64,000 nucleotides of DNA from Filosporella fistucella (GCA_030077755.1 JAQJZZ010000008.1:992001-1056000); one strand, 5' to 3'; positions 36,260 to 48,022 are shown, counted from the first letter of the stretch. The notes: generated by a model from the letters alone, not told the origin. Numbers and translations are program-made.

Positions 36260-38850
36260 TATGAAAAAACCAGTTATATTATAGTTATAAAAAACGCACT
36301 AAATATTTGATTTAAGAATATTGCTCTTATTATTAGCATAGTATTTTAGAATATATAAGAGATAAAGGATTATCTTGCCGGTGTCTTAAAATAAGATAAA
36401 TATGAGGTTAAGGCAAGAATTCTTTAGGACATGCTATAATACCATAAAAGGGCATTAAATATAATTAAGGAAATATTCTTATTTATATAAGAGGGTAAAG
36501 CTTACCGGATATATATATTTAAAGACGAATTTGCTAATAAGTGGGCATAAGCGCTATTAATTATTAAAGAGAATAAGAAGAAATAAAACCGAATATATAA
36601 GGCAAAAAAGGCGATCCGTAATTGGTAAAAGGATAATAATATTATAAAGTGGTTAAATAAGATAAATTACTTATTAAATTTCCTTTATGCATATAAAAAG
36701 CTAGCTTGACTTGCTAATAGCTTAAAGTAATTTATATGCCTAATAAATATTATAATAATTTAACGTTTTACTAATAAAAAGAAATAGGCCAAGCTAGTTA
36801 AGGGTCTCATATTTAATAATTTTAATAAAATATAAAAGATTTAAAATAAAAAGGTAAAAGAAATTTTATTAAGGCAGGCATAAGAGCTAGGAATAACCTT
36901 TAGCATTTATGGATTTTTAAAAGAGATTAATATAGGAATAATTAAAGAACCTATCCTTAAAGACCCGATATAGCTAAATAGTAAGGATAGTAATAAAAAA
37001 ATTTCATCTTACCTAACGGGTTAAAATTTATTAATTCCTAGTGCGAATCTTAAAAGTAGCGGTTAGATTATTAGATTTAAAGGAATTCGCATATTATAAG
37101 AGGAAGCGAAGGAATATGGCATGGTTTTAAGACCTATAAATAAGCTAAATAAAAAGAAAATGAATAATATAAAGGAAGAATTAATAAATAATAGAAAAGA
37201 TAATAAGGATATATGGGTAATAAGTAATTAGTGCTATTATATAAAAGATATTATAAAAGGCTAAAAGATTATAATAAAAAAGAAGAAGGCACTTAAGATT
37301 ATAATTAGGATAAAGCTATTAGCTAAGATGCATATATTTAAAAAGGTCTATTTTTCATATGAACGGCTTATAATAAGACAAATTGGGCTTTATATCAAAC
37401 GCTTAAATTGACTTCTTTTAGATTATTAATTAAAATACGTGCTAGATTATTGCTTAGATATTGGAAAATTAAAGATTAATAAGGCGATATATTAATGGTT
37501 TTAAGTTATAAGTTAATTATTAAGACCTTTAAATGGATTAGGCCCTTATAAGTTCTTTTATAATAAGCAAGGAACCGATTTTGCTTTTAATTAGGAAAAG
37601 ATATTAAATGCTTGGGATTCCACGATTTTTCCTAAATAAAAGGCTAATAAATTAGTTATTACCCTATTCTTTAATTAGTGGTTTTAAATCCCGGAATTAA
37701 AGAAATAAATATTAAATAAGTTTAATATATACTGCTAGCATCTTTAAGAAATTAATAATTATAAGAATATTAGCTAGTTAAGAAATATGTTTTACTTAAT
37801 TGCTTAATAGCTAATATGCTAAGATTATGCTTATTATATGCTATATGCGGCATTAAGACCTAATATTATATAGCGTTTGATTAGCTATCCCTATTATGCG
37901 AAGTATTATATTCCTAGAAATGGCACCTATTTTTATTATATTAATCTTAATATATTAGACTTATTAGCCAAGTAGCGTGGCATATATATAATTTAAGGAA
38001 TAATTTTAATAAATAAAAAGGATAATGAGAATTATATATTTATTTTGCTTAGAATATAGCATAAGCTAAGAGAATAATAGGATCGCGTAATTGCTTGAGG
38101 ATAGGCTATAAATGGATTTATTTATAGGATTACTAATTAGCTTTTTATTAAAGAGGACACTAAGGTTTTAGGATTGGAAGGTTAAAGGAATATATCTTAT
38201 AAGCCAGGAGACGCGCAAATTATATTACTATTAATACCTTATAATATTATAGGTCCTATTATAAAGGTATAATATATAATGCTTCCCTGGTTTATAGGCA
38301 TATAGGATAATGAAGAAAACTTGAAAGTAATTAAGAAAGGCACTTGGCATATGCTATCCGAGTTATATAAAGATTAAACTACTTTAATAGCTATGCTATC
38401 CGGCTTAGCTAATAAATATAGCGTTATACCCTTTAGATTTCCTATAAGCTTTAAATTAAGGGGTTTAGGGGCCTTATTTAATGCTCTTATATATTATAAA
38501 TATTAGAGCTCACTTATAATTTTAAAGGAGAGGAATATATTATTAGGTAATAATAGAGAAGCTATTTATAAATTTATTACGGAAAAACGTAAAAGAGCTA
38601 CGCGTATAGCTTTAGTATTATATAAGGATATAATAAAGGAAGAAAAGCGTGTATTTAAGGAAAAGTCGTTTTATTTTTATTTAAAGCAATTTTATACTTT
38701 TAGAATTCTTATGCTTAAGGTTAAGCCAAATATAAATATATTAAATAAGGGGGTTTTAATAGAGGCCTATAAGGAGGGTCTTTATTTTATAAAGGATTAA
38801 AACGCGGAAAAGTAGGTCTAAAATAATTAAGGGATAATTATTCTTAAGGG
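36260..38850 (+). pseudogene. Cargo reading frame of copy B, possible Fe(II)/2-oxoglutarate-oxygenase-like C-terminal half
   Basis: One plus-strand frame of roughly 860 codons can be followed across 2.6 kb with stops only of TAA/TAG/TGA type at Gln- or Trp-like positions, indicating a once intact protein. The N-terminal half is helical and charged. The C-terminal half has blocks such as GTYFYYINLNILDLLAKQ-RG, YKPGDAQI, a PYNIIGP region, MLPWFIGI and a KERNILLGNNREA block. Comparison with copy C (39069-40785) shows ID where B has IN, and HGIIG where B has YNIIG. The ancestor therefore probably had x-H/Y-I-D and P-H-G-x-x-G-P, spaced as in double-stranded beta-helix oxygenases. That assignment is inference; many multicopy fungal hypothetical proteins share these blocks. 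Confidence 0.45.
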
Positions 38851-38860
38851 AAGACATATA

Positions 38861-39068
38861 TGATAGGGTTAAAGCCCCGTGATTTTAAGTTACGTGTTTT
38901 TATTAATAAATAATTTTTCCGCTTTAATACTTACTTTATATATAATATAGCCCGAATATAACTTAATAATAAAATCCTTTTTCTTCTTTTAAATATTACC
39001 TCTATTATTTTGGTTATTATATTATTTATTATATACTTAAATGGCATACTTCTTATTCCTTTATAATA
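38861..39068 (+). repeat. LTR 3 of the gypsy-like array
   Basis: About 208 bp, TGATAGGGTTAAAGCCCCGTG to CCTTTATAATA. It is followed directly by AATAAGTTAAATAAA, the sequence that in copy B begins at 37138 inside the cargo frame. Confidence 0.7.
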
Positions 39069-40790
39069 AATAAGTTAAATAAAGAAGAAATAAATGATAT
39101 AAAGGAAGAATTAATGAATAGCGGAGAGAATAATAAGGATATATGAGTAATAAGTAACTAGTGCCATTATATAAAAGATATTATAAAGGGCTAAAAGATT
39201 ATAATAAAAAAGAAAAGGATACTTGGAATTATAATTAGGATAAAGCTATTGGCTAAGATATACTTATTTAAAAAGGTTTATTTTTTATATAAATGCCTTA
39301 TAATAAGATAAATTAGGCTTTATATTAAATGCTTAAATTAATTTCTTTTAAATTATTAATTAAAATATATATTAAATTATTATTTAAATATCGGAAAATT
39401 AAAGATTAATAAGGTAATATATTAATGGTTCCGAGTTATAAATTAATTATTAAGACCTTTTAATAAATTAGGCCCTTATAAGTTTTTTTATAATAAGTAA
39501 GGAACCGATTTTGCTTTTAATTAAAAAAAGATATTAAATGCTTAAGACCTTATAATTCTTCTTAAATAAAAGGCTAATAGATCTATTATTACCCCGTTCT
39601 TTAATTAATAATTTTAAAACCCGGAATTAAAAAAATAGATATTAAATGAATTTTATATATATCGCTAATATCTTTAAGAAATTAATAATTATAAGAATAT
39701 TAATTAGCTAAGAAATATATTTTACTTAATCGCTTAATAGCTAATGCGCTAAGATTATGCTTATTATATGCTATATATAGCATTAAGACCTAATATTATA
39801 TAGCATTTAATTAGTTACCCCTATTATATAAAATATTATATTTTTAAAGATGGTATTTATTTTTATTATATTGATTTTAATATATTAGACTTATTAGCCA
39901 AGTAGCATAGCATATATATAATTTAAGGAATAATATTAATAAATAAAGAGAATAATGAGAATTATATATTTATTTTGCCTAAAATATAATATAAGCTAGG
40001 ATAATAATAAGATCGCGTAATTACTTAAGAATAGGCTATAAATAAATTTATTTATTAGATTATTAATTAGCTCTTTATTAAAGAGGATATTAAAGTTTTA
40101 AGATTAGAGAAATAAAGGAATATATTTTATAGGCTAAGAAACGCGTAAATCACGTTATTATTAATATTTCACGGTATTATAGGCCTTATTATAAAGGTGT
40201 AACGCATAATGCTCTCTTGGTTTATAAGCATATAAGATAATAAGGAGAATTTAAAAGTAATTAAGGGAGGCACCTAGTATATATTATTTAAGTTATATAA
40301 AAATTAAATTACTTTAATAGCTATACTATCCGGCCTAGCTAATAAATATGGCATTATATCCTTTAAATTTCTTATAAGCTTTAAATTAGAGGGTTTAAGG
40401 GCCTTATCTAATGCTCTTATATATTATAAATATTAAAGCTTACTTATAATTTTAAAGGAGAGGAATATATTATTAGGTAATAATAAGGAAGCTACTTATA
40501 AATTTATTATAAAAGGATATGAGAGAGCTACGCGTATAGCTTTAGCATTATATAGGGATATAATAGAGGAGGAGAAGCGTATATTTAAGGAAAAGTCATT
40601 TTATTTTTATTTAAAGTAATCTCGTGCTTTTAAAACTCCTATGCTTAAGGTTAAGCCAGATATGAATATATTAAATAAGGGGGTTTTAATAAAGGCTTAT
40701 AAGGAGGATCTTTACTTTATAAAGGATTGAAATGCGGAGAAGTAGGTCTAAAATAATTAAGGGATAATTATTCTTAAGGGAGGACGTATA
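39069..40790 (+). mobile_element. Copy C: 3' cargo segment only, between LTR 3 and LTR 4
   Basis: This 1.72-kb segment aligns to 37138-38860 of copy B with C/T and G/A differences. It lacks gag-pol completely. It holds the C-terminal half of the cargo frame and retains some residues lost in copy B (GAT at about 39873, CACGGT at 40170-40175). Either a 5'-truncated element joined by recombination at an LTR, or a short LTR-cargo-LTR unit. Confidence 0.65.
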
Positions 40791-41207
40791 TAATAGGATT
40801 AAAGCCCTATGATTTTAGGTTATATATTTTACCGGTAAATAATATAATAGGGTTGAAGCCCCGTGATTTTAGGTTATATATTTTATTAATAAATAGTTTT
40901 TCCGCTCCGGTGCTCACTTTATATATAATATAGCCCAAGTATAACTTAATAATGGAATCCTTCTTCTTCTTTCAAATACCACCCCTATTATTTTGGTTAT
41001 TATATTATTTATTATACACTTAAATGGCACACTTCTTACCCCTTTATAATAGTTTTTCCGCTTTAATATTCACTTTATATATAATATAGCCCGAGCATAA
41101 TTTAATAATAGAATCCTTCTTCTTCTTTTAAATACCACCCTTATTATTTTGGTTATTATATTATTTATCATGCACTTAAATAATATACTTCTTATTCCTT
41201 TATAATA
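40791..41207 (+). repeat. LTR 4 with a second LTR of the same family inserted in it
   Basis: 40791-40840 is the first 50 bp of an LTR ending ACCGGTAAAT. A complete LTR follows (about 40845-41047, TAATAGGGTTGAAGCC to CCTTTATA). Then 41048-41207 resumes at AATAGTTTTTCCGCT and runs to the LTR end CCTTTATAATA. Joining the two outer parts gives one normal LTR. The right flank TATTT nearly repeats the TATTG before LTR 1. Confidence 0.6.
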
Positions 41208-42352
41208 TATTTTATATATAATGCGTGGTTTTGTTCATCTGTAGCCAGAATATAGAATTCCAATATTAGCGATATAGTTTTAAACTCGAGTAATACTTCT
41301 TGCTTTTACTTAGTCTTATAAGAAACATTTCTAAGTCTAGTGCTAGGTAAAATTAGGTCTTAGCGACCTTTGTGCATGCCCCACTCATATATTTCCGCGC
41401 ACGCGACGTAATTCTATTCCCTAACTTTATAACCATAATATACTTATATTACGGAAACAATTTGTAAACTCTTTGGCCCCATATTGATTAAGATCCTTCT
41501 TATTAACTCAAACCCAAAGGCAATCGATTATATAAAACGTTTTAAACCATATATTATATAATAAAATCGCGACGCGTTATAATTATTATTGAAACACGGT
41601 TTATAATACCTTTAATTAATGGAAAGAGCTTAATAACTTTAAATCATAACTTATAAATATTATTAAATCACATTTTATAATATAAAAACGTTATTTATTA
41701 TTTAAATATATTTATAAAGTATATTATTTATTTTATTATTATAGCTAATATATAATATATTATAATATTAATATAAAAATTAGCAAGCCTTATAATTATT
41801 CCTTTCCGTGAGCTTGCTCCAAATCCCCTTAAGCTAGCGGATCCTGCTAGTTATTTAGCTATTTTAAATAAGGCAATAAAATATTTCTTTAAGGCATTTA
41901 ATATAGTTTATCTAATTACTATCGCTTTTAGAGTAATGGCTTACCTTACTTCTGCATTTATGAGAAATGTATTTAAGTATATAAATAATCATGTAGCGGT
42001 CATATTATAATATAATGGTGGTCTAGTAACCATTTCATAAGGAGTTTCACATTTGTTATATAGAAGAATTTTAACCAATTTTTGATTCGATATTTTCCCT
42101 TTTTCAATGTGACTTGGAGTCGAATTTGATTCATTAAAGGTGGAAGTCCTTATGCATGATATTTGAAATAACAAGCCGGGAGTATGAATCGCATTGTAAG
42201 AATTCGGATACTAAGAGGTTGGATACGCAGTATAGCAATTTATTAGGTTGAGCTGCTCGCACAAAGCTCCTGCAGAATTCCATGTAACTATGCGCCTCCT
42301 TTTATTCCCTCATATAAGACAGGAATTACAACAGCCGGCTATAACTCCCCCT
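41208..42352. other. AT-rich spacer, no gene seen
   Basis: 41550-41900 is strongly AT-rich. The remainder is mixed, and only short unsupported frames occur. Confidence 0.4.
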
Positions 42353-43837
42353 CTAGTCTCTCATCAGATTTCTTCCTCTTTCCCGAAGAAGAATTCTTCT
42401 CCCAAATTTCAAATCCCTTTTTTGATCCATTCTGGTTTCCTCCACCCAATAGGCCTCAAAAAGCTTGTTCGAAAATTTCCATTCCCCATTGGCAACCAGC
42501 CTCGCATTTTTTCCATGTTTGAAATTCAACGTCTTTCCGCCATCCCTTATCGTCTCCCATGATATATCATCCTTCACCTTAGCATTCCAGCCGTCCTCCT
42601 TATTATTATAGTCCTCTTCACGATGTGTCCCAGACAACCACAATCCATGCTCAACACTCATCATATCTTCCCAATAAACGAACGTCGCAATCCTTTTCGG
42701 ATAATATTTTATCCACGCCTCCCTACTCCGATACGATTTCTTCACCTTCGCAGCTCTAGTTTTAATTGCCTCCGGAACTTCTCCCCATTTTTTTTCCACA
42801 TCCTCAAAATAATCCACGGCGTCTCTCAAATCCCAATTATGGCGACGAGATGAGTATCTTTTTCTCAGTTACGTTGGGAGTTATGCTTGGAAACGCATCC
42901 TTAGAAAATCGGCGGAGAGAGGATTGAGATACATCATAGCCTCATATATCCACCTTAGCAATATATCGAGCTAGCCCTCAGTGTCGCATATATCAGGCAG
43001 CTCTCTCATTTCTTTGAATTCTTGAACGTATGGAGATTCTCCTTCCTCGTCAAACTAATTCATGAACCGTCGCAGCCTTAATTTGCTAGCTAGACGTCCA
43101 GGATACCAGTCCAAGGCTACCTCGAGGTATAACCAGTCTCTATTAATGTGTTCCCTGAGTTCCACATCATCCCAGAATAATTCTTTGTCGTCTTCTCCTT
43201 TTCCGAAAGGCCTATATCGCATCATTACTTCCTGAATCTTCTCAAGGTTCTTCCACGCTACTTGATTAGGAGCTTTGTTAAGATAGAATTGGACTAAAGA
43301 CATATTACGGAGTCGACAGAATGGTAGGAGAGCTGTCATGTAATCAGCTCTGTGGAAAGGATCTGGTCCGCCACCATCTTCTCAATGCTGTCCAGGGCAG
43401 CTACTTGAAAACCGTCCATTGTCAATCCATACCGCTTCTGGAGCTCGGTTTACGAGATGGAATTCTAGAGCTGGAAGTCCGCCAGCCTTGGCGAGCATGT
43501 TCACTAGATCTCGAATGTGGGTCGAAAGACAAATCATTCCTTCTGGTCCAACTGGGGGTTAAATCATGATTCGCAATGCTTTTAATTTCTGAAACGATAT
43601 ATTCGAGAGTTGCTTCGCAATGGGATCGTGGATGTCTTGAATTTTCTAGTTGCCTCGTCTTCCGGTCCAGATATGCATCCAGTATAGGCGCTTTTCGTCA
43701 CTACCAATCCAAACGTCGATAACCTGGTTGTCGTATATATATGGAGTGATTCGTCGCAGAGTTGTCGGCACGCTCGTAGTACGCCTAAAGTCTGTCGATA
43801 TTGAATTGAATATGGCCGCTCGAGCCCTGGATTCCAT
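42353..43837 (-). pseudogene. Hypothetical protein gene with seven premature stops
   Basis: A single minus-strand frame runs from ATG at 43837 to 42353 (about 495 codons), interrupted by TAG, TAA, TGA, TAG, TAG, TAA and TAA. The three open pieces (43837-43646, 43339-43055, 42829-42353) are all in the same frame. Between the stops the sequence still looks protein-like, for example NMLAKAGGLPALEFHL, PFGKGEDDKELFWDD and LYLEVALDWYPGRL, then WGEVPEAIK. All seven stops can come from CAA, CAG or TGG by C-to-T or G-to-A change. I do not recognise a domain. The layout resembles species-expanded fungal proteins of unknown function. It lies 1.1 kb from the RIPped array, so RIP spreading from the repeats is a plausible cause. 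Confidence 0.6.
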
Positions 43838-44117
43838 GTACTAAGTCCAGGCCGAAATCCCTTCCCTATATTAATGCTTTAAAATAATTTATTTTAATTA
43901 ATGCGTTCTTATAAATAAATTTCTTTATTAAAAGTAATCATTAAATAAAAGTATATATAAGAGCATATGCTTAATTATTTTATTCTTATCTTTTCTCTTT
44001 AGCTTAAAATCTTAAGATAATTACAATTTATAAGCGCTTTATCCATCATGCATTTATATATGCTATCGCATTTACCTCCTATTTATTCTAGTCCTAAAAC
44101 TTGAATAATTATAAATA

Positions 44118-44655
44118 CTAGAATAAACTAATTCCCCATATCAATACCATAGCTAAGAAAATTTGTAAGACTATGCTTTTACTCTCTCTTAGAGTAGTGC
44201 CGCTAGTTTTAACCGTCGTAGCTATTGGAGGAGATAATACTGCAGTTGACTGAGCTGTCATTGACGTAATAGATGTACCAGAAGTACGGCAACAAGCGGG
44301 AGTTGTCTGATGAGACTTCAGGGAGGACGATATGGACGAGCGGGGGTGAATAGAAGTATGGGCCGAGGTGGTTGTAGGAATTGCAGTTGAACTCTTTGTC
44401 TTCTTCGTTGGACAAATACATGTACTACAAAGTTAGAGGAAGTATAGTTATAGGGGAAAATAATATACCTTAGACTAGTGGTCATAGGCATAATATCCCT
44501 CATAGTAATACTTCCTAGAGAACTAAATAAATGTAAGAGGAGATAAGGAATTCAAGCTTATAAGGGGATTCTTACGTAGTATAGGTATTAAAGTTTGCTT
44601 GAACGCCAATTAAGGCAATAACAAGTATAATCATAGCATTAATTAGTCGCGCCAT
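44118..44655 (-). CDS. Small secreted Ser/Thr-rich, probably GPI-anchored protein
   Basis: Three exons on the minus strand: 44655-44576, 44510-44469 and 44424-44118, with introns of 65 and 44 nt (GTAAGA/GAAG; GTATAT/GTAG), total 142 residues. No long uninterrupted frame reveals it; the splices were placed by matching phase. Residues 1-20 are a signal peptide (MARLINAMIILVIALIGVQA). The middle is Ser/Thr-rich with four or five Cys (TCICP, ACCRTSG). The end has a polar spacer then a hydrophobic tail (IVLQIFLAMVLIWGISLF), the pattern of a GPI attachment signal. A cell-wall or surface role is likely; family unknown. The first acceptor could alternatively be the TAG four bases upstream, but that breaks the frame. 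Confidence 0.6.
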
Positions 44656-45932
44656 GTTTATAATCTTAGTTTAGAAAAATGTATTGAATTTGATTTTATT
44701 AAAGAGAATTAAATAGCAATATAAGGAATTAGGGAAAATGAAATACTTATATTTAAAGTGCTTTAACACATGTAAATTATTAAATTATTATAATATGACC
44801 ACTTTTTAATTTAGCGTTAAAATAGACTTTAATAGCAAATTTAATATAAGACTTAAAATAATATGGCTACGCCTTTATACTTTAAAAACGGTCATTACTA
44901 TTAAGAGGCTTAATTCTATATAATATAGCTACCGAATTTGAACATGCCGTATATGAAGAACCTTTTGAGAGACTTAGCTAAGTTAATAGATATGTTTCAG
45001 CACAACCACTAACTTTTACATACAAATTTGTCCGTTGGTGAGTGGGCCGGTCAATTCGCCAACCAATATGACCACATTCAGCGCTCTCGTTATCTTAGCC
45101 TCACCTGAACTTTGCTAGCCCCACTTTCCATAAACAGGGTGTATATACATTCTAATAGGTTTCTACTCTAGTGCTGATGCTTATAGACAGCCCTTGGAAG
45201 ACAGAGATGGAACCAATAAGTGGGGTTTACCTTCGGATATCGACTTGGAATAGCCCGTCTACAATAGATACTCTATGTGGTTGTAACGGCTATTCTTGCC
45301 TTTGTCGCTACGAGGACTTCGCCGTGCGTTGGAGTCCAGGATGCCAAGTGCAACCCGTTTCGTCGTTGTAGGTCCGTCAATGTCGTCTATAGCAACATCC
45401 GATTCATCATCTGGAACATCACTATCCACTCCTGCTTCAGCAGAGTGTGACTGAGCCAACCTACTCGTGCTGCAAGACCGCCTCAAAGATGACGGCGTCT
45501 GACTACTGGGAAACACCGCCCTTCTTGTCGATGTGATCCTGTACTTATATTAGCTTGGAAGAACACTTAGGAGCGAAGCTACTTTTCGAGAGCATGGGCT
45601 GAGATATCGGGGCTATCTTTAACAGAGATAAATGCGAACGAAGTAGTGTTTCTCTCCACGATCAACTGGCGTCTTTACATCCCTGACGCGTTCTTTCGGC
45701 GCTGCACTGCGGTAGTGTTCTAATATGCAAAACTGCCAGACCAGGAATTACCTAACTCTCTTCTCAACTATGCTAAGGGGGGTCGCAACTGGCCATTCAG
45801 ATTATTAGTGCTTGAATCAAGTTGCGGTCATCTGGGCATTCAGGATCGCTCTGTCACAAAACTCCCTCTGTCGTCTTTCACCGAGTCGTCGGACACACCT
45901 TCGTATATCAAACCACATCCTTAGTAGCATAT
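44656..45932. other. Intergenic with doubtful frames
   Basis: 44690-44950 is AT-rich. A minus-strand frame at 45516-45259 (SSQTPSSLRRS, then an acidic DVPDDESDVAIDD patch) looks protein-like but has no supported start, splice or family. Confidence 0.35.
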
Positions 45933-46250
45933 ATGCCATCCTCACTGTCAGCCTTCACCCTCTTTCCAGAGCTCACGGACGAGCTCCGCCTGAAGATCTG
46001 GCGTCATGTCTATCATTTTACACGCGTTGTCGAGCTCTGATACAACGAAGATGAAAACCGATTTGTCTCCTATAGCAGACTACCAGCTGTCCTTCATATG
46101 TCTCGCGAATCTCGATCTGAAACAAAGGACTCCGTCGAGTTATATTAGGGAGGATTCGGCGCAAGGCTAGTGCTAAGGAATGCCACAATTTTTGAGCACG
46201 TGAAAGAACAGGCGCTTATTTATCATGCTAGTGGGGGTGCTTTGGGTTAG
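45933..46250 (+). pseudogene. 2EXR-domain protein relic
   Basis: From ATG at 45933 the frame gives SAFTLFPELTDELRLKIWRH, the hallmark of the fungal 2EXR domain, followed by RVVEL, a TGA at 46038, then NEDENRFVSYSRLPAVLHMS and RESRSETKDSVELY, a TAG, and a short continuation to about 46250. The family continues much further, so this is both stop-interrupted and truncated. AT-rich DNA begins just downstream. Confidence 0.65.
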
Positions 46251-47050
46251 CAAAACTAATAAATAGCGTCAGTCGGCTATTTTAGTGGTATTTGCCGAAC
46301 GAGGCGGCCATCAAAGTCTTAGCCATTTACATTTTCTCCAGATGCGATAGGAGGCCTGAAATTCAAGGTTAAATTCTAATAGGATAATTAAAGTATAAGT
46401 CAATACCCTTTATACTAATATGGCTTATACCTTTACCTCATATTAATGTCCTCTAAGCATTTTTCTAATTTTATAATAATTTTAACTTTATATTATTAAG
46501 AATAAGAATAGCTTTTCTTAAAATTTTATTTTTAAAATAATATTTATAAAGAATTTATAAGAATTTATTAAAAATTATAATTAATTAATTATATTTTAAT
46601 TTAAGCTAATCTTTTTATTTATATAATATTAAATTTAAAGTTAATTTATTTAAAAATATAATAAAAATATTATATAAAAATAATACTTAAAAAACTTTAT
46701 TAAAATAATTTATTAATATAAGTATGCTTTAACTTAAATTGTAAATTATATAAAACCTATAATATTAATCTTATATAAATATTTTTTAAATTATTTTAAT
46801 ATTATTATTAAATTTATAAACTTAAATAAAATTATATTAAAATTAGTATTAAAGTAATTTAAGCTCTATATAATATTAATATTTATATTTATAATTACTT
46901 TTATTATAATTATAACGCCGCTTTTGCGCATAATGGTAATGCAGACGGGATATATTATAACGCTAGCACCGCGACCCACCACCACTATAATATACACATT
47001 GACACCGTTGGTGTGGACAATTATTAATGGGAGGGGTCGGGCTCCCTCCA
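46251..47050. other. Spacer with AT-rich RIPped patch
   Basis: 46370-46920 is almost pure A/T. Its right end (about 46850-46930) matches 50630-50720 in inverted orientation. 46921-47050 is balanced. No gene. Confidence 0.5.
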
Positions 47051-47132
47051 GAGGCTAAACTAAGCTACCGAAAGCCTTGTTCTTGAAGCTTGCCACTATA
47101 GTGGTTCGTCACAGATTTTCTGGCGTTCGGTG
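47051..47132. repeat. Dispersed 82-bp repeat, copy 2
   Basis: Same orientation match to 10381-10462. It contains a small palindrome CCACTATAGTGG not present in copy 1. Confidence 0.55.
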
Positions 47133-48022
47133 ACATGCTGCCAATGTTATTATCTTATTATGTGTCCATATAACTGGGACACAATCTTAATCACAGACGG
47201 TGGCAAACGGTGGAAAAGTATGAAAGCAACCTGATCATTCCTCGCACCGATTTGTCTCAGATGTGATCCCTCAATTCGCAATTCTGGCGGCTCCCACATC
47301 CCACAATGTCAGCACAACACCACAGTCCAATCCACAGTTGCACAGAACGCTGAAAATGGCATGCCATAATGAGACAAGAGAGAACTTGGCCCTTGTCCTA
47401 ACAGGCATTCTTCGGGAGCGCTGCCCCCAAGGCAGAACTCTGGTTGGGACAACCTTTCTATGACTCTAAGAATCCCAGATTTCTAGGAGTGCTAGGTAAC
47501 TGACCCCAGATGCGAGGGTTCGGGTTAAAGCATGCGTTGGTTTTAGATACAAGACGCAGCGTGGGGAATCCAAGAGAAGCTTGGAGGTCCTTGCACGTTT
47601 AAAGAAACCAAGGCACATGATATATCAACACCTGTTCCACGCGTGAACCCGTGACAGCAGATACAAACCGATCCTAACGGTGAGATCCTAGCCTGAATTA
47701 TTAACCTGGCTTCAGCTGAGCGTGACTAGAAGAAGCACCTAGGCAATCGCCGGATATAAGTGAAGCCTCCAAATAATTATGTACAAAAGCTGCCAAATCC
47801 TCTCAATTGGCGATATTAGCCGCTTAAGGCGCTTTAGTTGCCCCGCTTTCTAGATAAGGGTGGGAGTCTAGGCATATGAAGTACAAAGCTTATGCATTCA
47901 GACACTATACCACAGAAAGCATCTCTGGGGAGGTGTAACTCTGCTCGCAGCCACATGTCAGAAGATATTTGTCCTCGTACGAGTTTGAGTCATGCATCTC
48001 CCTATGGCGCTATAGTATTTCT
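47133..48022. other. Intergenic and promoter region of chitinase 2
   Basis: Balanced composition. The 67-codon frame at 47263 has no supporting features. Confidence 0.4.

Larger units (their letters stand above)
27325..39068 (+). mobile_element. Gypsy-like LTR retroelement copy B with cargo, heavily RIPped
   Basis: LTR 2 to LTR 3. The internal region matches copy A from end to end, then has 1.7 kb more before LTR 3. Recognisable parts: gag (about 28180-28600), protease (about 29918), RT (about 30940-31550) and integrase (about 32560-33500). The integrase is interrupted by the clean solo LTR at 33189-33379. Also present are the antisense Lys-rich frame (about 34280-35950) and the sense cargo frame (about 36260-38850). 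This is the fullest copy in the window, about 11.5 kb without the inserted LTR. Confidence 0.7.

Noticed and set aside
17683..41207. Reading the RIPped DNA as a Starship or Helitron
   Set aside because: No tyrosine recombinase or Rep/helicase frame; LTRs and gag-PR-RT-INT order identify a gypsy-like element.
45259..45516. 85-codon minus frame with an acidic patch
   Set aside because: Protein-like composition but no supported start or family; could be an exon of a lost gene.
47263..47463. 66-codon plus frame upstream of chitinase 2
   Set aside because: Too short, no resemblance to known proteins, lies in a promoter-like region.
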